Source of the DNA: Paraburkholderia sp. CNPSo 3274
GTDB taxonomy: Bacteria > Pseudomonadota > Gammaproteobacteria > Burkholderiales > Burkholderiaceae
Length of the DNA stretch: 54,100 bases
Direction: 5' to 3'
Assembly (NCBI RefSeq): GCF_024206475.1
Contig: NZ_JAMBPR010000062.1
Span: 1-54,100 of the forward strand
In this document: positions 26,583 through 35,119 of the stretch, one piece after another
How the letters are laid out: each line of letters starts with the position of its first letter
Position numbering within the stretch: position 1 is the stretch's first letter
Notes under the pieces: generated by a model
What the model was told of the DNA's origin: nothing
Database searches by the model: none
What the model saw: the letters and a program-made list of their open reading frames with translations, nothing else
Program-made: the position numbers and the translations under genes

Positions 26583-27071
26583 ATGAACGCTATCCAAAAC
26601 TTCTTCAAGACGTTTTTCCTGACCGAGCTGCTCAAAGGGCTCGCGCTGACGGGGCGTTACGCCTTCAAGCGCAAGTTCACCGTGCAGTTCCCGGAAGAAA
26701 AGACGCCTATGTCCCCGCGTTTTCGGGGTTTGCACGCGCTGCGCCGCTATGAAAATGGCGAAGAGCGCTGCATCGCGTGCAAGCTGTGCGAGGCCGTGTG
26801 CCCCGCGCTCGCGATCACGATCGAATCGGAAGTGCGCGAGGACAACACGCGCCGTACGACGCGTTACGACATCGACCTGACCAAGTGCATCTTCTGCGGT
26901 TTCTGCGAAGAGAGCTGCCCGGTCGACTCGATCGTCGAAACGCACATTCTCGAGTATCACGGCGAGAAGCGCGGCGATCTGTATTTCACGAAGGATATGC
27001 TGCTGGCCGTTGGCGATCGCTTTGAAGCGCAGATCGCGGCGAGCAAGGCAGCGGATGCACCGTACCGTTGA
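26583..27071 (+). CDS. nuoI: NADH-quinone oxidoreductase subunit I
   Basis: A 162-residue, 8Fe ferredoxin-like subunit with clusters N6a and N6b. Two motifs of form C-x2-C-x2-C-x3-C-P are present: CIACKLCEAVCPALA (about 63-77) and CIFCGFCEESCPVDS (about 102-116). They bridge NuoG and the N2 cluster in NuoB. The N-terminal amphipathic stretch (about 5-30) lies on the membrane surface. A 175-base gap follows before nuoJ, unusual within this tight operon; it holds a short ggcccg hairpin and no gene that I can support. Confidence 0.97.
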   Translation: MNAIQNFFKTFFLTELLKGLALTGRYAFKRKFTVQFPEEKTPMSPRFRGLHALRRYENGEERCIACKLCEAVCPALAITIESEVREDNTRRTTRYDIDLTKCIFCGFCEESCPVDSIVETHILEYHGEKRGDLYFTKDMLLAVGDRFEAQIAASKAADAPYR

Positions 27072-27246
27072 TCTTTCAGTTTGACGCTGCATCGGCCCGC
27101 GGTTCGGGCCGGCTGTGGGGAACGCGTGTGTCGAACACCCGCGCTTTACCGCAGCCTGACCGCCGCGGCGCGACGCTCCCTGGTCTGGCCGCCAGTCTGC
27201 GCCGCGCAATCCGCCTCACGAAGGCCTCAACGATGAACCAGTAATC

Positions 27247-27942
27247 ATGGAATTCACGACCGTCCTGTTCTACATCTTCGCGCTGCTGCTCACGCTGTCA
27301 GGGCTGAAGGTGATCACTTCGCGCAATCCTGTCGCGTCTGCGCTCTTCCTCGTGCTCGCGTTCTTCAACGCGGCCGCGATCTGGATGCTGCTCGAGGCCG
27401 AATTCCTCGCGATCCTGCTGGTGCTCGTCTACGTGGGCGCGGTGATGGTGCTGTTCCTGTTCGTGGTGATGATGCTGGACATCAACGTCGACGTGCTGAG
27501 CCGCGACTTCAAGCGCTTCATCCCGGTGGCGACCATCGTGGGCGCGATCATCGTGGTCGAGACCGCGCTGATCCTGTGGCACGGCTTCGGCGCGACGAGC
27601 ACGCCGGTGCCCGACACCACGCCGGCCGCTGCCGCCGCGATCTCGAATGCGCACCTGATCGGCAAGATCATCTACACCGACTACATCTTCGCCTTCGAAG
27701 TCGCCGGCCTCGTGCTGCTGGTGGCGATCGTCGCGGCCGTCGCGCTGACTGTGCGCGAGCCGAAGGACTCGAAGCGTCAGGACGTGTCGAAGCAGGTCAA
27801 GGTGCGTCGCGAGGACCGCGTGCGCCTCGTGAAGATGCAGGCCGTCGTGGAAGTGCCGGAGCCGGCGGAACCGGCGCAAGCCGAAGCCGGGGCTGCGCCT
27901 GCGGCGGGTGCCGCACCGGCCGCACCGGCAACGAAGAGCTAA
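27247..27942 (+). CDS. nuoJ: NADH-quinone oxidoreductase subunit J
   Basis: A 231-residue membrane subunit with five helices in the first 170 residues. Conserved [22 protein letters not shown] (about 53-74) contains the pi-bulge helix that couples quinone reduction to proton pumping. The last 50 residues are a charged then Ala/Pro/Glu-rich tail, absent from short NuoJ proteins and probably on the cytoplasmic side. It starts after a 175-base gap from nuoI and lies 17 bases before nuoK. Confidence 0.95.
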
Positions 27943-27959
27943 GCGCGAAGGAGCGAACC

Positions 27960-28265
27960 ATGCTGACACTGGCCCATTACCTCGTCCTCGGCGCGATCCT
28001 TTTTGCGATCTCGATCGTTGGCATTTTTCTCAATCGGCGCAACGTCATCATCATCCTGATGGCGATTGAGCTGATGCTGTTAGCGGTGAACACGAACTTC
28101 GTCGCGTTCTCGCATTATCTCGGTGACGTTCACGGACAGATTTTCGTGTTCTTCGTGCTAACTGTTGCGGCAGCGGAAGCCGCGATTGGTCTGGCTATTC
28201 TTGTGACTCTGTTCCGCAGCCTCGACACGATCAACGTCGAGGACCTCGATCAGCTCAAAGGCTAA
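27960..28265 (+). CDS. nuoK: NADH-quinone oxidoreductase subunit K
   Basis: A 101-residue membrane subunit related to MrpC, with three helices (about 4-22, 30-50 and 62-84). The two buried Glu residues of the proton path are visible in [11 protein letters not shown] (about 36) and [10 protein letters not shown] (about 72). AAGGAG lies eight bases before the ATG at 27960. The longer open frame reaching back into nuoJ is not coding in this frame. It lies between nuoJ and nuoL with 17- and 11-base gaps. Confidence 0.96.
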
Positions 28266-28276
28266 GGCAGGCTGCT

Positions 28277-30340
28277 ATGGCAACAACACTCAACGAAACC
28301 TTATTGCTGGCGATCCCGCTGGCGCCTCTCGCCGGTTCTCTCATTGCCGGTTTGTTCGGCAAAACGGTCGGGCGCGCGGGCGCGCATACGGTGACCATTC
28401 TTGGCGTCGCGATTGCGTTCGTGCTTTCGTGCATCACGTTGTTCGACGTGATGGGCGGTGCGAGCTTCAACGCGACCGTCTACGAATGGATGTCGGTTGG
28501 CGGCCTGAAGTTCGAAGTGGGCTTCCTCATCGACTCGTTGACGGCGCTCATGATGGTCGTCGTGACCTTCGTGTCCCTGATGGTGCACATCTACACGATC
28601 GGCTACATGGCGGACGAAGAGGGCTACGAGCGCTTCTTCTCGTACATCGCGCTCTTCACGTTCTCGATGCTGATGCTCGTGATGGCCAACAACTTCCTGC
28701 AGCTGTTCTTCGGCTGGGAAGCGGTGGGTCTCGTCTCGTACCTGCTGATCGGCTTCTACTTCAAGCGTGAAAGCGCCATCTACGCGAACATGAAGGCGTT
28801 CCTCGTGAACCGCGTGGGCGACTTCGGCTTCCTGCTCGGCATCGGCCTGCTGCTCGCATACGGCGGCTCGCTCAACTACAACGACGTGTTCGCGAAGGGG
28901 CATGAAATCGCCGCGCTGACGTTCCCGGGCACCTCGTGGAACCTGCTCACCGTTGCGTGTATCTGCCTCTTCATCGGCGCAATGGGTAAGTCGGCGCAGT
29001 TCCCGCTGCACGTCTGGCTCCCGGACTCGATGGAAGGCCCGACGCCGATCTCCGCGCTGATTCACGCGGCAACCATGGTGACGGCCGGTATCTTCATGGT
29101 CGCGCGCATGTCGCCGCTGTTCGAACTTTCGGAAGCCGCGCTTTCGTTCATCGTCGTGATCGGCGCCATTACCGCGCTCTTCATGGGCTTCCTTGGCGTC
29201 GTGCAGAACGACATCAAGCGCGTGGTCGCGTACTCGACGCTTTCGCAACTCGGTTACATGACCGTGGCGCTCGGCGTCTCGGCTTACCCGGTCGCGATCT
29301 TCCATCTGATGACACACGCGTTCTTCAAGGCGCTGCTGTTCCTCGGCGCGGGTTCGGTCATCATCGGCATGCACCACGATCAGGACATGCGCAACATGGG
29401 CGGCCTGCGCAAGTACATGCCCATTACGTGGATCACCTCGCTCATCGGTTCGCTCGCGCTGATCGGCACGCCGTTCTTCTCGGGCTTCTACTCGAAGGAT
29501 TCGATCATCGACGCCGTGAAGCTCTCGCACCTGCCGGGTTCGGGCTTCGCGTACTTCGCGGTGGTCGCCAGCGTGTTCGTCACGGCGCTGTACTCGTTCC
29601 GTATGTACTTCCTCGTGTTCCACGGTGAAGAGCGCTTCCGCGGTCCGAAGCATCCGGAATCGCCGATGGCGATCGAAGCCGCTAACGCTGCCCACAGCGG
29701 TCACGGCGATCACGGCCACGGTCACGACGAACACCACGTACACGTGCCGCACGAGTCACCGTGGGTCATCTGGGTGCCGCTCGTTCTGCTCGCGATTCCT
29801 TCGGTGATCGCCGGTGCGTTTGCGATCCAGCCGCTGCTCTTCGGTGATTTCTTCTCGCATGGCGTGGCGTTCCAAAACGTCATCTTCGTTGGCGAGAACC
29901 ACGAAGCGCTCATGGAGATGGGCAAGGAATTCCAGGGCTGGGCCGCGATGGGCGCACATGCGTTCTCGGGTCTGCCGGTGTGGCTCGCACTCGCGGGTGT
30001 GGTGGTGGCGTGGTTCTTCTACATGAAGCGCCCGGAACTGCCGGCCGTCGTGTCGCGCACTTTCTCGCCGGTCTACAAGCTGCTGGCAAACGCGTACTAC
30101 CTCGACAAGATCAACGAAATCGTCTTCGCTCGCGGAGCAGTCGCGATCGGTCGCGGTCTGTGGAAGGAGGGTGATGTCGTCGTGATCGACGGCGTCGTGA
30201 ACGGGAGCGCCAAGTTTATCGGCTGGTTTGCAACTGTGATTCGGTTCCTGCAATCCGGCTATATCTACCACTACGCATTTGCCATGATCATCGGCATGCT
30301 TGGCCTCCTTACCCTGTTTGTAACGCTCGGCGGCAAATAA
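28277..30340 (+). CDS. nuoL: NADH-quinone oxidoreductase subunit L
   Basis: The distal antiporter-like proton pump of complex I, 687 residues with about 16 helices including the long lateral helix at the C-terminus. The family motif FFGWEAVGLVSYLLIGFYF (about 142-160) contains the key Glu, and HVWLPDSMEGPTPISALIHAATMV (about 244-267) the proton-channel residues. A His-rich loop at residues 473-492 (9 of 20 are His) sits between two late helices. The gene is 11 bases after nuoK and 23 before nuoM. Confidence 0.96.
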   Translation: MATTLNETLLLAIPLAPLAGSLIAGLFGKTVGRAGAHTVTILGVAIAFVLSCITLFDVMGGASFNATVYEWMSVGGLKFEVGFLIDSLTALMMVVVTFVSLMVHIYTIGYMADEEGYERFFSYIALFTFSMLMLVMANNFLQLFFGWEAVGLVSYLLIGFYFKRESAIYANMKAFLVNRVGDFGFLLGIGLLLAYGGSLNYNDVFAKGHEIAALTFPGTSWNLLTVACICLFIGAMGKSAQFPLHVWLPDSMEGPTPISALIHAATMVTAGIFMVARMSPLFELSEAALSFIVVIGAITALFMGFLGVVQNDIKRVVAYSTLSQLGYMTVALGVSAYPVAIFHLMTHAFFKALLFLGAGSVIIGMHHDQDMRNMGGLRKYMPITWITSLIGSLALIGTPFFSGFYSKDSIIDAVKLSHLPGSGFAYFAVVASVFVTALYSFRMYFLVFHGEERFRGPKHPESPMAIEAANAAHSGHGDHGHGHDEHHVHVPHESPWVIWVPLVLLAIPSVIAGAFAIQPLLFGDFFSHGVAFQNVIFVGENHEALMEMGKEFQGWAAMGAHAFSGLPVWLALAGVVVAWFFYMKRPELPAVVSRTFSPVYKLLANAYYLDKINEIVFARGAVAIGRGLWKEGDVVVIDGVVNGSAKFIGWFATVIRFLQSGYIYHYAFAMIIGMLGLLTLFVTLGGK

Positions 30341-30363
30341 GGCAAAATAAGGCGAGGAAACGC

Positions 30364-31863
30364 ATGCACGCAACTCCGATTCTCAGTATTGCGATCTGGA
30401 TGCCGATCGTATTCGGCATCATCGTTCTTGTAGTGGGTTCCCGTCGGAACCCGAGTGCGGACCGCTGGCTCGCACTCATCGGTTCGGTGCTTAGTTTCCT
30501 CGTCACCCTTCCGCTCGTTGCGGGCTTCGATACGACCACGGCTTCCCTGCAGTTCGAGGAGAAGTCGGTCTGGATCGATCGGTTCAATATTTCGTATCAC
30601 CTGGGCGTCGACGGCATCGCGATGTGGTTCGTCGTGCTGACGGCGCTCATCACCGTGATCGTCGTGATCGCGGGCTGGCAGGTCATCACGAAGAACGTCG
30701 CGCAGTATTACGCGTCGTTCCTCATCCTGTCGGGCATCATGATCGGCGTCTTCTGCGCCGCTGACGGTCTGCTGTTCTACGTGTTCTTCGAAGCCACGCT
30801 CATTCCGATGTACATCATCATCGGTGTGTGGGGCGGCCCGAATCGCGTGTACGCGGCGTTCAAGTTCTTTCTCTACACGCTGGCCGGCTCGCTGCTCATG
30901 CTGGTCGCATTGCTGTACCTGTACCGCATTACCGGGACCTTCGACCTCGCCGCCTGGCAGGCCGCGAAGATCGCCATGACGCCGCAAATCTTGCTGTTCA
31001 TCGCATTCTTCTTCGCGTTCGCCGTCAAGGTGCCGATGTGGCCGGTTCACACGTGGTTGCCGGACGCACACGTCGAAGCGCCCACGGGCGGCTCGGTTGT
31101 GCTGGCCGCGATCATGCTCAAGCTCGGCGCGTACGGTTTCCTGCGTTTCTCACTGCCGGTCACGCCGGACGCGAGTCACTACCTGGCGCCGGTCATCATC
31201 ACGCTGTCCTTGATCGCCGTGATCTACATCGGCCTCGTGGCGATGGTGCAGGCGGACATGAAGAAGCTGGTCGCGTACTCGTCGATTGCCCACATGGGCT
31301 TCGTCACGCTCGGCTTCTTTATGTTCGGCCCGTCGAGCCAGCTCGCGATGGAAGGCGGGATCATCCAGATGATTTCGCACGGTTTCGTCTCGGGCGCCAT
31401 GTTCCTGTGCATCGGCGTGCTGTATGACCGCATGCACACACGCGATATCGCGGATTACGGCGGTGTGGTCAACACCATGCCGAAGTTCGCGGCGCTGGTC
31501 ATGCTGTTCGCCATGGCCAACTGCGGCCTGCCGGGCACCTCGGGATTCGTCGGCGAATTCATGGTGATTCTGGCAGCCGTGCAGTACAACTTCTGGATCG
31601 CTTTTGGGGCGGCGTTCACGCTGATCCTGGGCGCGGCCTATACGCTGTGGATGTACAAGCGGGTGTACTTCGGCGCCATCGCGAACGACCACGTTCGCGA
31701 GCTAAAGGACATCAACAGTCGCGAATACTTCATGCTTGCGGTGCTCGCGCTGTTCACGCTTTTCATGGGCATCTACCCGAAGCCCTTTACCGATGTGATG
31801 CACGTTTCCGTGGAAAACCTCCTCTCCCACGTCGCAGTGTCGAAACTGCCGCTGTCACAGTAA
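30364..31863 (+). CDS. nuoM: NADH-quinone oxidoreductase subunit M
   Basis: The middle antiporter-like proton pump, 499 residues and about 14 helices. Visible are FYVFFEATLIPMYIIIGVWGG (about 139-159) with the conserved Glu and KVPMWPVHTWLPDAHVEAPTGGSV (about 223-246) with the channel Lys and His. GPSSQLAMEGGIIQMISHGFVSGAMF follows. AGGA precedes the ATG. Family length is normal. Confidence 0.96.
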   Translation: MHATPILSIAIWMPIVFGIIVLVVGSRRNPSADRWLALIGSVLSFLVTLPLVAGFDTTTASLQFEEKSVWIDRFNISYHLGVDGIAMWFVVLTALITVIVVIAGWQVITKNVAQYYASFLILSGIMIGVFCAADGLLFYVFFEATLIPMYIIIGVWGGPNRVYAAFKFFLYTLAGSLLMLVALLYLYRITGTFDLAAWQAAKIAMTPQILLFIAFFFAFAVKVPMWPVHTWLPDAHVEAPTGGSVVLAAIMLKLGAYGFLRFSLPVTPDASHYLAPVIITLSLIAVIYIGLVAMVQADMKKLVAYSSIAHMGFVTLGFFMFGPSSQLAMEGGIIQMISHGFVSGAMFLCIGVLYDRMHTRDIADYGGVVNTMPKFAALVMLFAMANCGLPGTSGFVGEFMVILAAVQYNFWIAFGAAFTLILGAAYTLWMYKRVYFGAIANDHVRELKDINSREYFMLAVLALFTLFMGIYPKPFTDVMHVSVENLLSHVAVSKLPLSQ

Positions 31864-31888
31864 TACCCGAGCGGAGGAACAAAAGATC

Positions 31889-33361
31889 ATGCCAAACGCC
31901 CCTATGTACGCTCTGCTGCCCGACGGCCTGGTGATGACCGGCCTCGTCGTCGCGTGGCTCAACGACACGTTCACCGGTCCTGAAGGCCGGCGCACGACCT
32001 ACTTCATCGCGCTGCTGACCACGGTCATAGCCGGTATCTGGTTCGCGGTGGACGCGTTCGATCCACACGTGTACTACTACTTCACGCGCATGTACGTGGT
32101 CGATCCGTTCGCGAGCGCCATGAAGGCGGTGGTGACGCTCGGCTACGCCGTGTCGATCGTGTACTCGCGCAAGTATCTCGAAGACCGCGACATGTTCCGG
32201 GGCGAGTTCTTCCTGCTTGGCCTGTTCTCGCTGCTCGGCCAGCTCACGATGATCTCGGGCAACAACTTCCTCACGCTGTACCTCGGCCTCGAGCTGATGT
32301 CGCTCTCGCTCTACGCGGTCATCGCACTGCGTCGTGACGCGGCGCAGTCGAACGAAGCGGCCATGAAGTACTACGTGCTGGGTGCGCTCGCTTCCGGCTT
32401 CCTGCTCTATGGCATCTCGATGCTGTACGGCGCGACCGGCTCGCTCGAGCTGAACGAAGTGTTTAAGGCCGTGGCTTCGGGCCACATCAACGATATCGTC
32501 CTGCTGTTCGGCGTGGTGTTCATCGTCGCGGGCGTGGCGTTCAAGATGGGGGCGGTGCCGTTCCACATGTGGGTGCCCGACGTCTATCAAGGCGCGCCTA
32601 CGGCGATGACGCTGCTCACCGGCGGCGGCCCGAAGGTCGCGGCATTCGCGTGGGCCGTGCGCTTTCTCGTGATGGGCCTGCTGCCGCTGGCAGTGGACTG
32701 GCAGGAGATGCTGATCATCCTCGCGGCACTCTCGATGATCGTCGGCAACATTACGGGTATCGTCCAGCGCAACATCAAGCGCATGCTCGCGTACTCGGCC
32801 ATCTCGAACATGGGCTTCGTGCTGCTCGGCCTGCTCGCCGGCATCGTCGACAACAAGGCGACGGGTGCGGCCAGCGCATACAGCTCGGCCATGTTCTACA
32901 GCATCGTCTATCTGATCACGACCCTCGGCGCGTTCGGTGTGGTGATGCTGCTGTCCCGCCGCGATTTCGAAGCGGAAACGATCGACGACTTCAAGGGCCT
33001 TAACCAGCGCAGCCCGGTGTTCGCGTTCGTCATGATGCTCATGATGTTCTCGCTCGCCGGCATTCCGCCGACCGTTGGCTTCTACGCGAAGCTCGCTGTG
33101 CTCGAAGCGACCATGAACGCGGGCCTCACGTGGCTTGCCGTGCTCGCCGTGATCACGTCGCTGTTCGGCGCGTTCTACTACCTGCGTATCGTCAAGCTGA
33201 TGTACTTCGACGCACCGCAGGACGACGCACCGATCGAGGGCCACGCATCCAACCGCGCGCTGCTCACGCTCAACGGCGTGGCGGTGCTCGTGCTGGGTAT
33301 CCTTCCTGGCCCGCTGATGTCGATCTGCCTGCAGGCTGTCACGCATACGCTGCCGCTCTAA
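31889..33361 (+). CDS. nuoN: NADH-quinone oxidoreductase subunit N
   Basis: The proximal antiporter-like proton pump, 490 residues and 13-14 helices. Family stretches include LTLYLGLELMSLSLYAVIAL (about 129-148) with the conserved Glu, FKMGAVPFHMWVPDVYQGAPT (about 217-237) with the channel Lys/His, and IKRMLAYSAISNMGFVLLGLLAG. GGAGGA lies before the ATG. The stop codon shares its last A with the start of the DUF2818 gene (TAATG). Last of the 14 complex I genes. Confidence 0.96.
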   Translation: MPNAPMYALLPDGLVMTGLVVAWLNDTFTGPEGRRTTYFIALLTTVIAGIWFAVDAFDPHVYYYFTRMYVVDPFASAMKAVVTLGYAVSIVYSRKYLEDRDMFRGEFFLLGLFSLLGQLTMISGNNFLTLYLGLELMSLSLYAVIALRRDAAQSNEAAMKYYVLGALASGFLLYGISMLYGATGSLELNEVFKAVASGHINDIVLLFGVVFIVAGVAFKMGAVPFHMWVPDVYQGAPTAMTLLTGGGPKVAAFAWAVRFLVMGLLPLAVDWQEMLIILAALSMIVGNITGIVQRNIKRMLAYSAISNMGFVLLGLLAGIVDNKATGAASAYSSAMFYSIVYLITTLGAFGVVMLLSRRDFEAETIDDFKGLNQRSPVFAFVMMLMMFSLAGIPPTVGFYAKLAVLEATMNAGLTWLAVLAVITSLFGAFYYLRIVKLMYFDAPQDDAPIEGHASNRALLTLNGVAVLVLGILPGPLMSICLQAVTHTLPL

Positions 33362-33663
33362 TGTCGGCAGCGGGCTGGTTCATTGTGCTGTTGGCGCTCG
33401 CGGGCGCCAACCTGCCGTTCCTCAACCAGCGATTGTTCGGCGTCGTGCCGCTTCGCGCACCGAAGAAGAGTGCGTGGATTCGCATCGCTGAAATGATCGT
33501 GCTGTATGTTGTGGTCGGTACGTTCGGCTTCCTGCTGGAGGCGCGCGCTGGCAATCGTTTTGACCAGGGCTGGCAGTTCTACGCGATCACCTTCAGTCTT
33601 TTTGTCGTGTTCGCGTTCCCCGGCTTCACCTGGCAATATCTCGTCAAACGCCGCCCGGCGTGA
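33361..33663 (+). CDS. DUF2818 small membrane protein
   Basis: A 100-residue protein with three hydrophobic segments (about 3-22, 42-59 and 72-91) and the pattern NLPFLNQRLFGVVPLR of the DUF2818 family. It starts on the last base of the nuoN stop (TAATG), so it is translated with the complex I operon. The function is unknown. Its fixed place after nuoN suggests an accessory or assembly role for complex I, which is inference. A long GC-rich hairpin follows the stop. Confidence 0.85.
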   Translation: MSAAGWFIVLLALAGANLPFLNQRLFGVVPLRAPKKSAWIRIAEMIVLYVVVGTFGFLLEARAGNRFDQGWQFYAITFSLFVVFAFPGFTWQYLVKRRPA

Positions 33664-33664
33664 C

Positions 33665-33696
33665 GCGCGTAGCCGGCCCCCGCGGCCGGCACGCGT
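33665..33696 (+). terminator. GC-rich hairpin at end of nuo operon
   Basis: gccggcc (33672-33678) and ggccggc (33684-33690) pair perfectly, and flanking gcgcg (33665-33669) and cgcgt (33692-33696) extend the stem past a small internal loop. No T run follows, so it may stabilise the 3' end or help termination rather than act as a standard terminator. Confidence 0.4.
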
Positions 33697-33792
33697 CGTG
33701 CGACCCGCAGTCCGGCCCGCAGTTTGGCCGATTTCACTTCAAGCGGCGCGCCCGCGGCTACCCGATTTTTCTGAGCACCCACGAGGCTGACT

Positions 33793-34383
33793 ATGGCTGA
33801 ACATCATCAACACGACCCGGCGCTCGCCGAGACGTGCGTGGAAAGCACGACGCTCTACGCGGGCAATTTTCTTACCCTGAAGCGCGACACCGTCGCGCTG
33901 CCGGACGGCAAACACGCCACGCGCGAGTTCGTCCAGCATCCTGGCGCGGTGATGGTCATCCCGCTGTTCGACGACGGTCGCGTGCTGATGGAGCGCCAGT
34001 ACCGCTATCCGCTTTCGCGCGTGATGACCGAATTCCCCGCGGGCAAGCTCGATCCGCAGGAGGGTGCGCTTGCCTGCGCGATCCGCGAACTGAAGGAGGA
34101 GACGGGCTATACGGCGCGCGAGTATGTGTATCTCGCGCAGATCCATCCCGTGATCTCGTACTCGACCGAGTTCATCGACATTTACCTCGCACGCGGGCTG
34201 ACCGCAGGCGCGGCCAAACTCGATGACGGCGAGTTTCTCGAAACCTTCACGGCGACGGTTCCCGAACTGCTCGAATGGGTGCGAACGGGCAAGATCACCG
34301 ACGTGAAGACGATCGTCGGCACGTTCTGGCTCGAAAAGGCGCTGTCGGGCGCGTGGCCGCTCGCGAAGGCAGAACAGGGCTGA
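33793..34383 (+). CDS. Nudix hydrolase, ADP-ribose pyrophosphatase type
   Basis: A 196-residue Nudix enzyme. The complete Nudix box G-x5-E-x7-R-E-U-x-E-E-x-G is present around GKLDPQEGALACAIRELKEE (about 84-103, then TG), with the metal-binding Glu residues. The N-terminal domain (QHPGAVMVIPLFDDGRVLMERQYRYP) is that of ADP-ribose/ADP-sugar pyrophosphatases (NudF-like), which split ADP-ribose into AMP and ribose phosphate. The exact substrate is not determined by the sequence. It follows nuoN–DUF2818 by 129 bases and is closed by a hairpin. Confidence 0.88.
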   Translation: MAEHHQHDPALAETCVESTTLYAGNFLTLKRDTVALPDGKHATREFVQHPGAVMVIPLFDDGRVLMERQYRYPLSRVMTEFPAGKLDPQEGALACAIRELKEETGYTAREYVYLAQIHPVISYSTEFIDIYLARGLTAGAAKLDDGEFLETFTATVPELLEWVRTGKITDVKTIVGTFWLEKALSGAWPLAKAEQG

Positions 34384-34413
34384 CACGCTACGCGGTGCAG
34401 CGAACTCCCGATC

Positions 34414-34438
34414 AACGGCGGCCCTCGTGGCCGCCGTT
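34414..34438 (+). terminator. Hairpin after Nudix gene
   Basis: aacggcggcc (34414-34423) pairs perfectly with ggccgccgtt (34429-34438) around a five-base loop. The T content downstream is poor, so it is a weak or Rho-assisted terminator candidate. Confidence 0.5.
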
Positions 34439-34617
34439 GTCGCTTCTGCGTGCACCCGAAGCAGAACACGCGTCGAAGCACCTTCAGCGCGCCGGCCCGA
34501 GCGGCGCTACAATCGAACCCCCGGGAAAATCCCCGGTGGGTGGCCGCAGGATTTTTTTCGAACGGTCGTTCACAAATTTACGATTTGCGCTAAACTCATC
34601 GCAAGCCTCGATTCCCC

Positions 34618-35052
34618 ATGAAGGTCCTCGATTTACAGTGTCCAGACGGCCATCGGTTTGAAGGCTGGTTCGCATCGGTTGACGACTTCGAGTCGCAACT
34701 GTCCCGCAAGCTGGTCGAATGTCCGATGTGCGGCGCCACCCACGTGACCCGCTTGCCGTCCGCGCCCCGGCTGAACCTGTCCGGCGCGAGCGAAACGCCG
34801 AAAGCGTCGCCGCACGAGCAGGCAGCGCAATGGCAGGCGCATGCGATGCGTGTAATCCGCGAGGTCCTCGAGAAGACGGAGAACGTAGGCGACCGTTTCG
34901 CCGAGGAGGCGCGGCGCATTCACTACAACGAAGCGCCGTCGCGCAGCATCCGTGGAGTCGCTTCCGCGGACGATGCGCAAGCTCTCGTCGAAGAAGGCAT
35001 CGATGTGATGCCGCTGCCGGTTCCGGCCGCGTTGAAGGGTCCGCTGCAATAA
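34618..35052 (+). CDS. DUF1178 zinc-ribbon-like protein
   Basis: A 144-residue protein beginning MKVLDLQCPDGHRFEGWF, with Cys8 and a later pair in VECPMCGATHVTRLPSAP (about 34-51). The C-x-x-C and the first Cys/His probably bind zinc. The rest is helical, with the conserved E-x-x-R-RIHYNEAP region near 96-107. This is the DUF1178 family, of unknown function, common in Proteobacteria and often next to Nudix genes as here. Codon use is like its neighbours. Confidence 0.85.
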   Translation: MKVLDLQCPDGHRFEGWFASVDDFESQLSRKLVECPMCGATHVTRLPSAPRLNLSGASETPKASPHEQAAQWQAHAMRVIREVLEKTENVGDRFAEEARRIHYNEAPSRSIRGVASADDAQALVEEGIDVMPLPVPAALKGPLQ

Positions 35053-35119
35053 CGCCATGCGGGTCTTCGCCGCGGCGCGGGGAACGCTCCGCACCGGCCG
35101 CGGCCAGGAGACATTGCGC

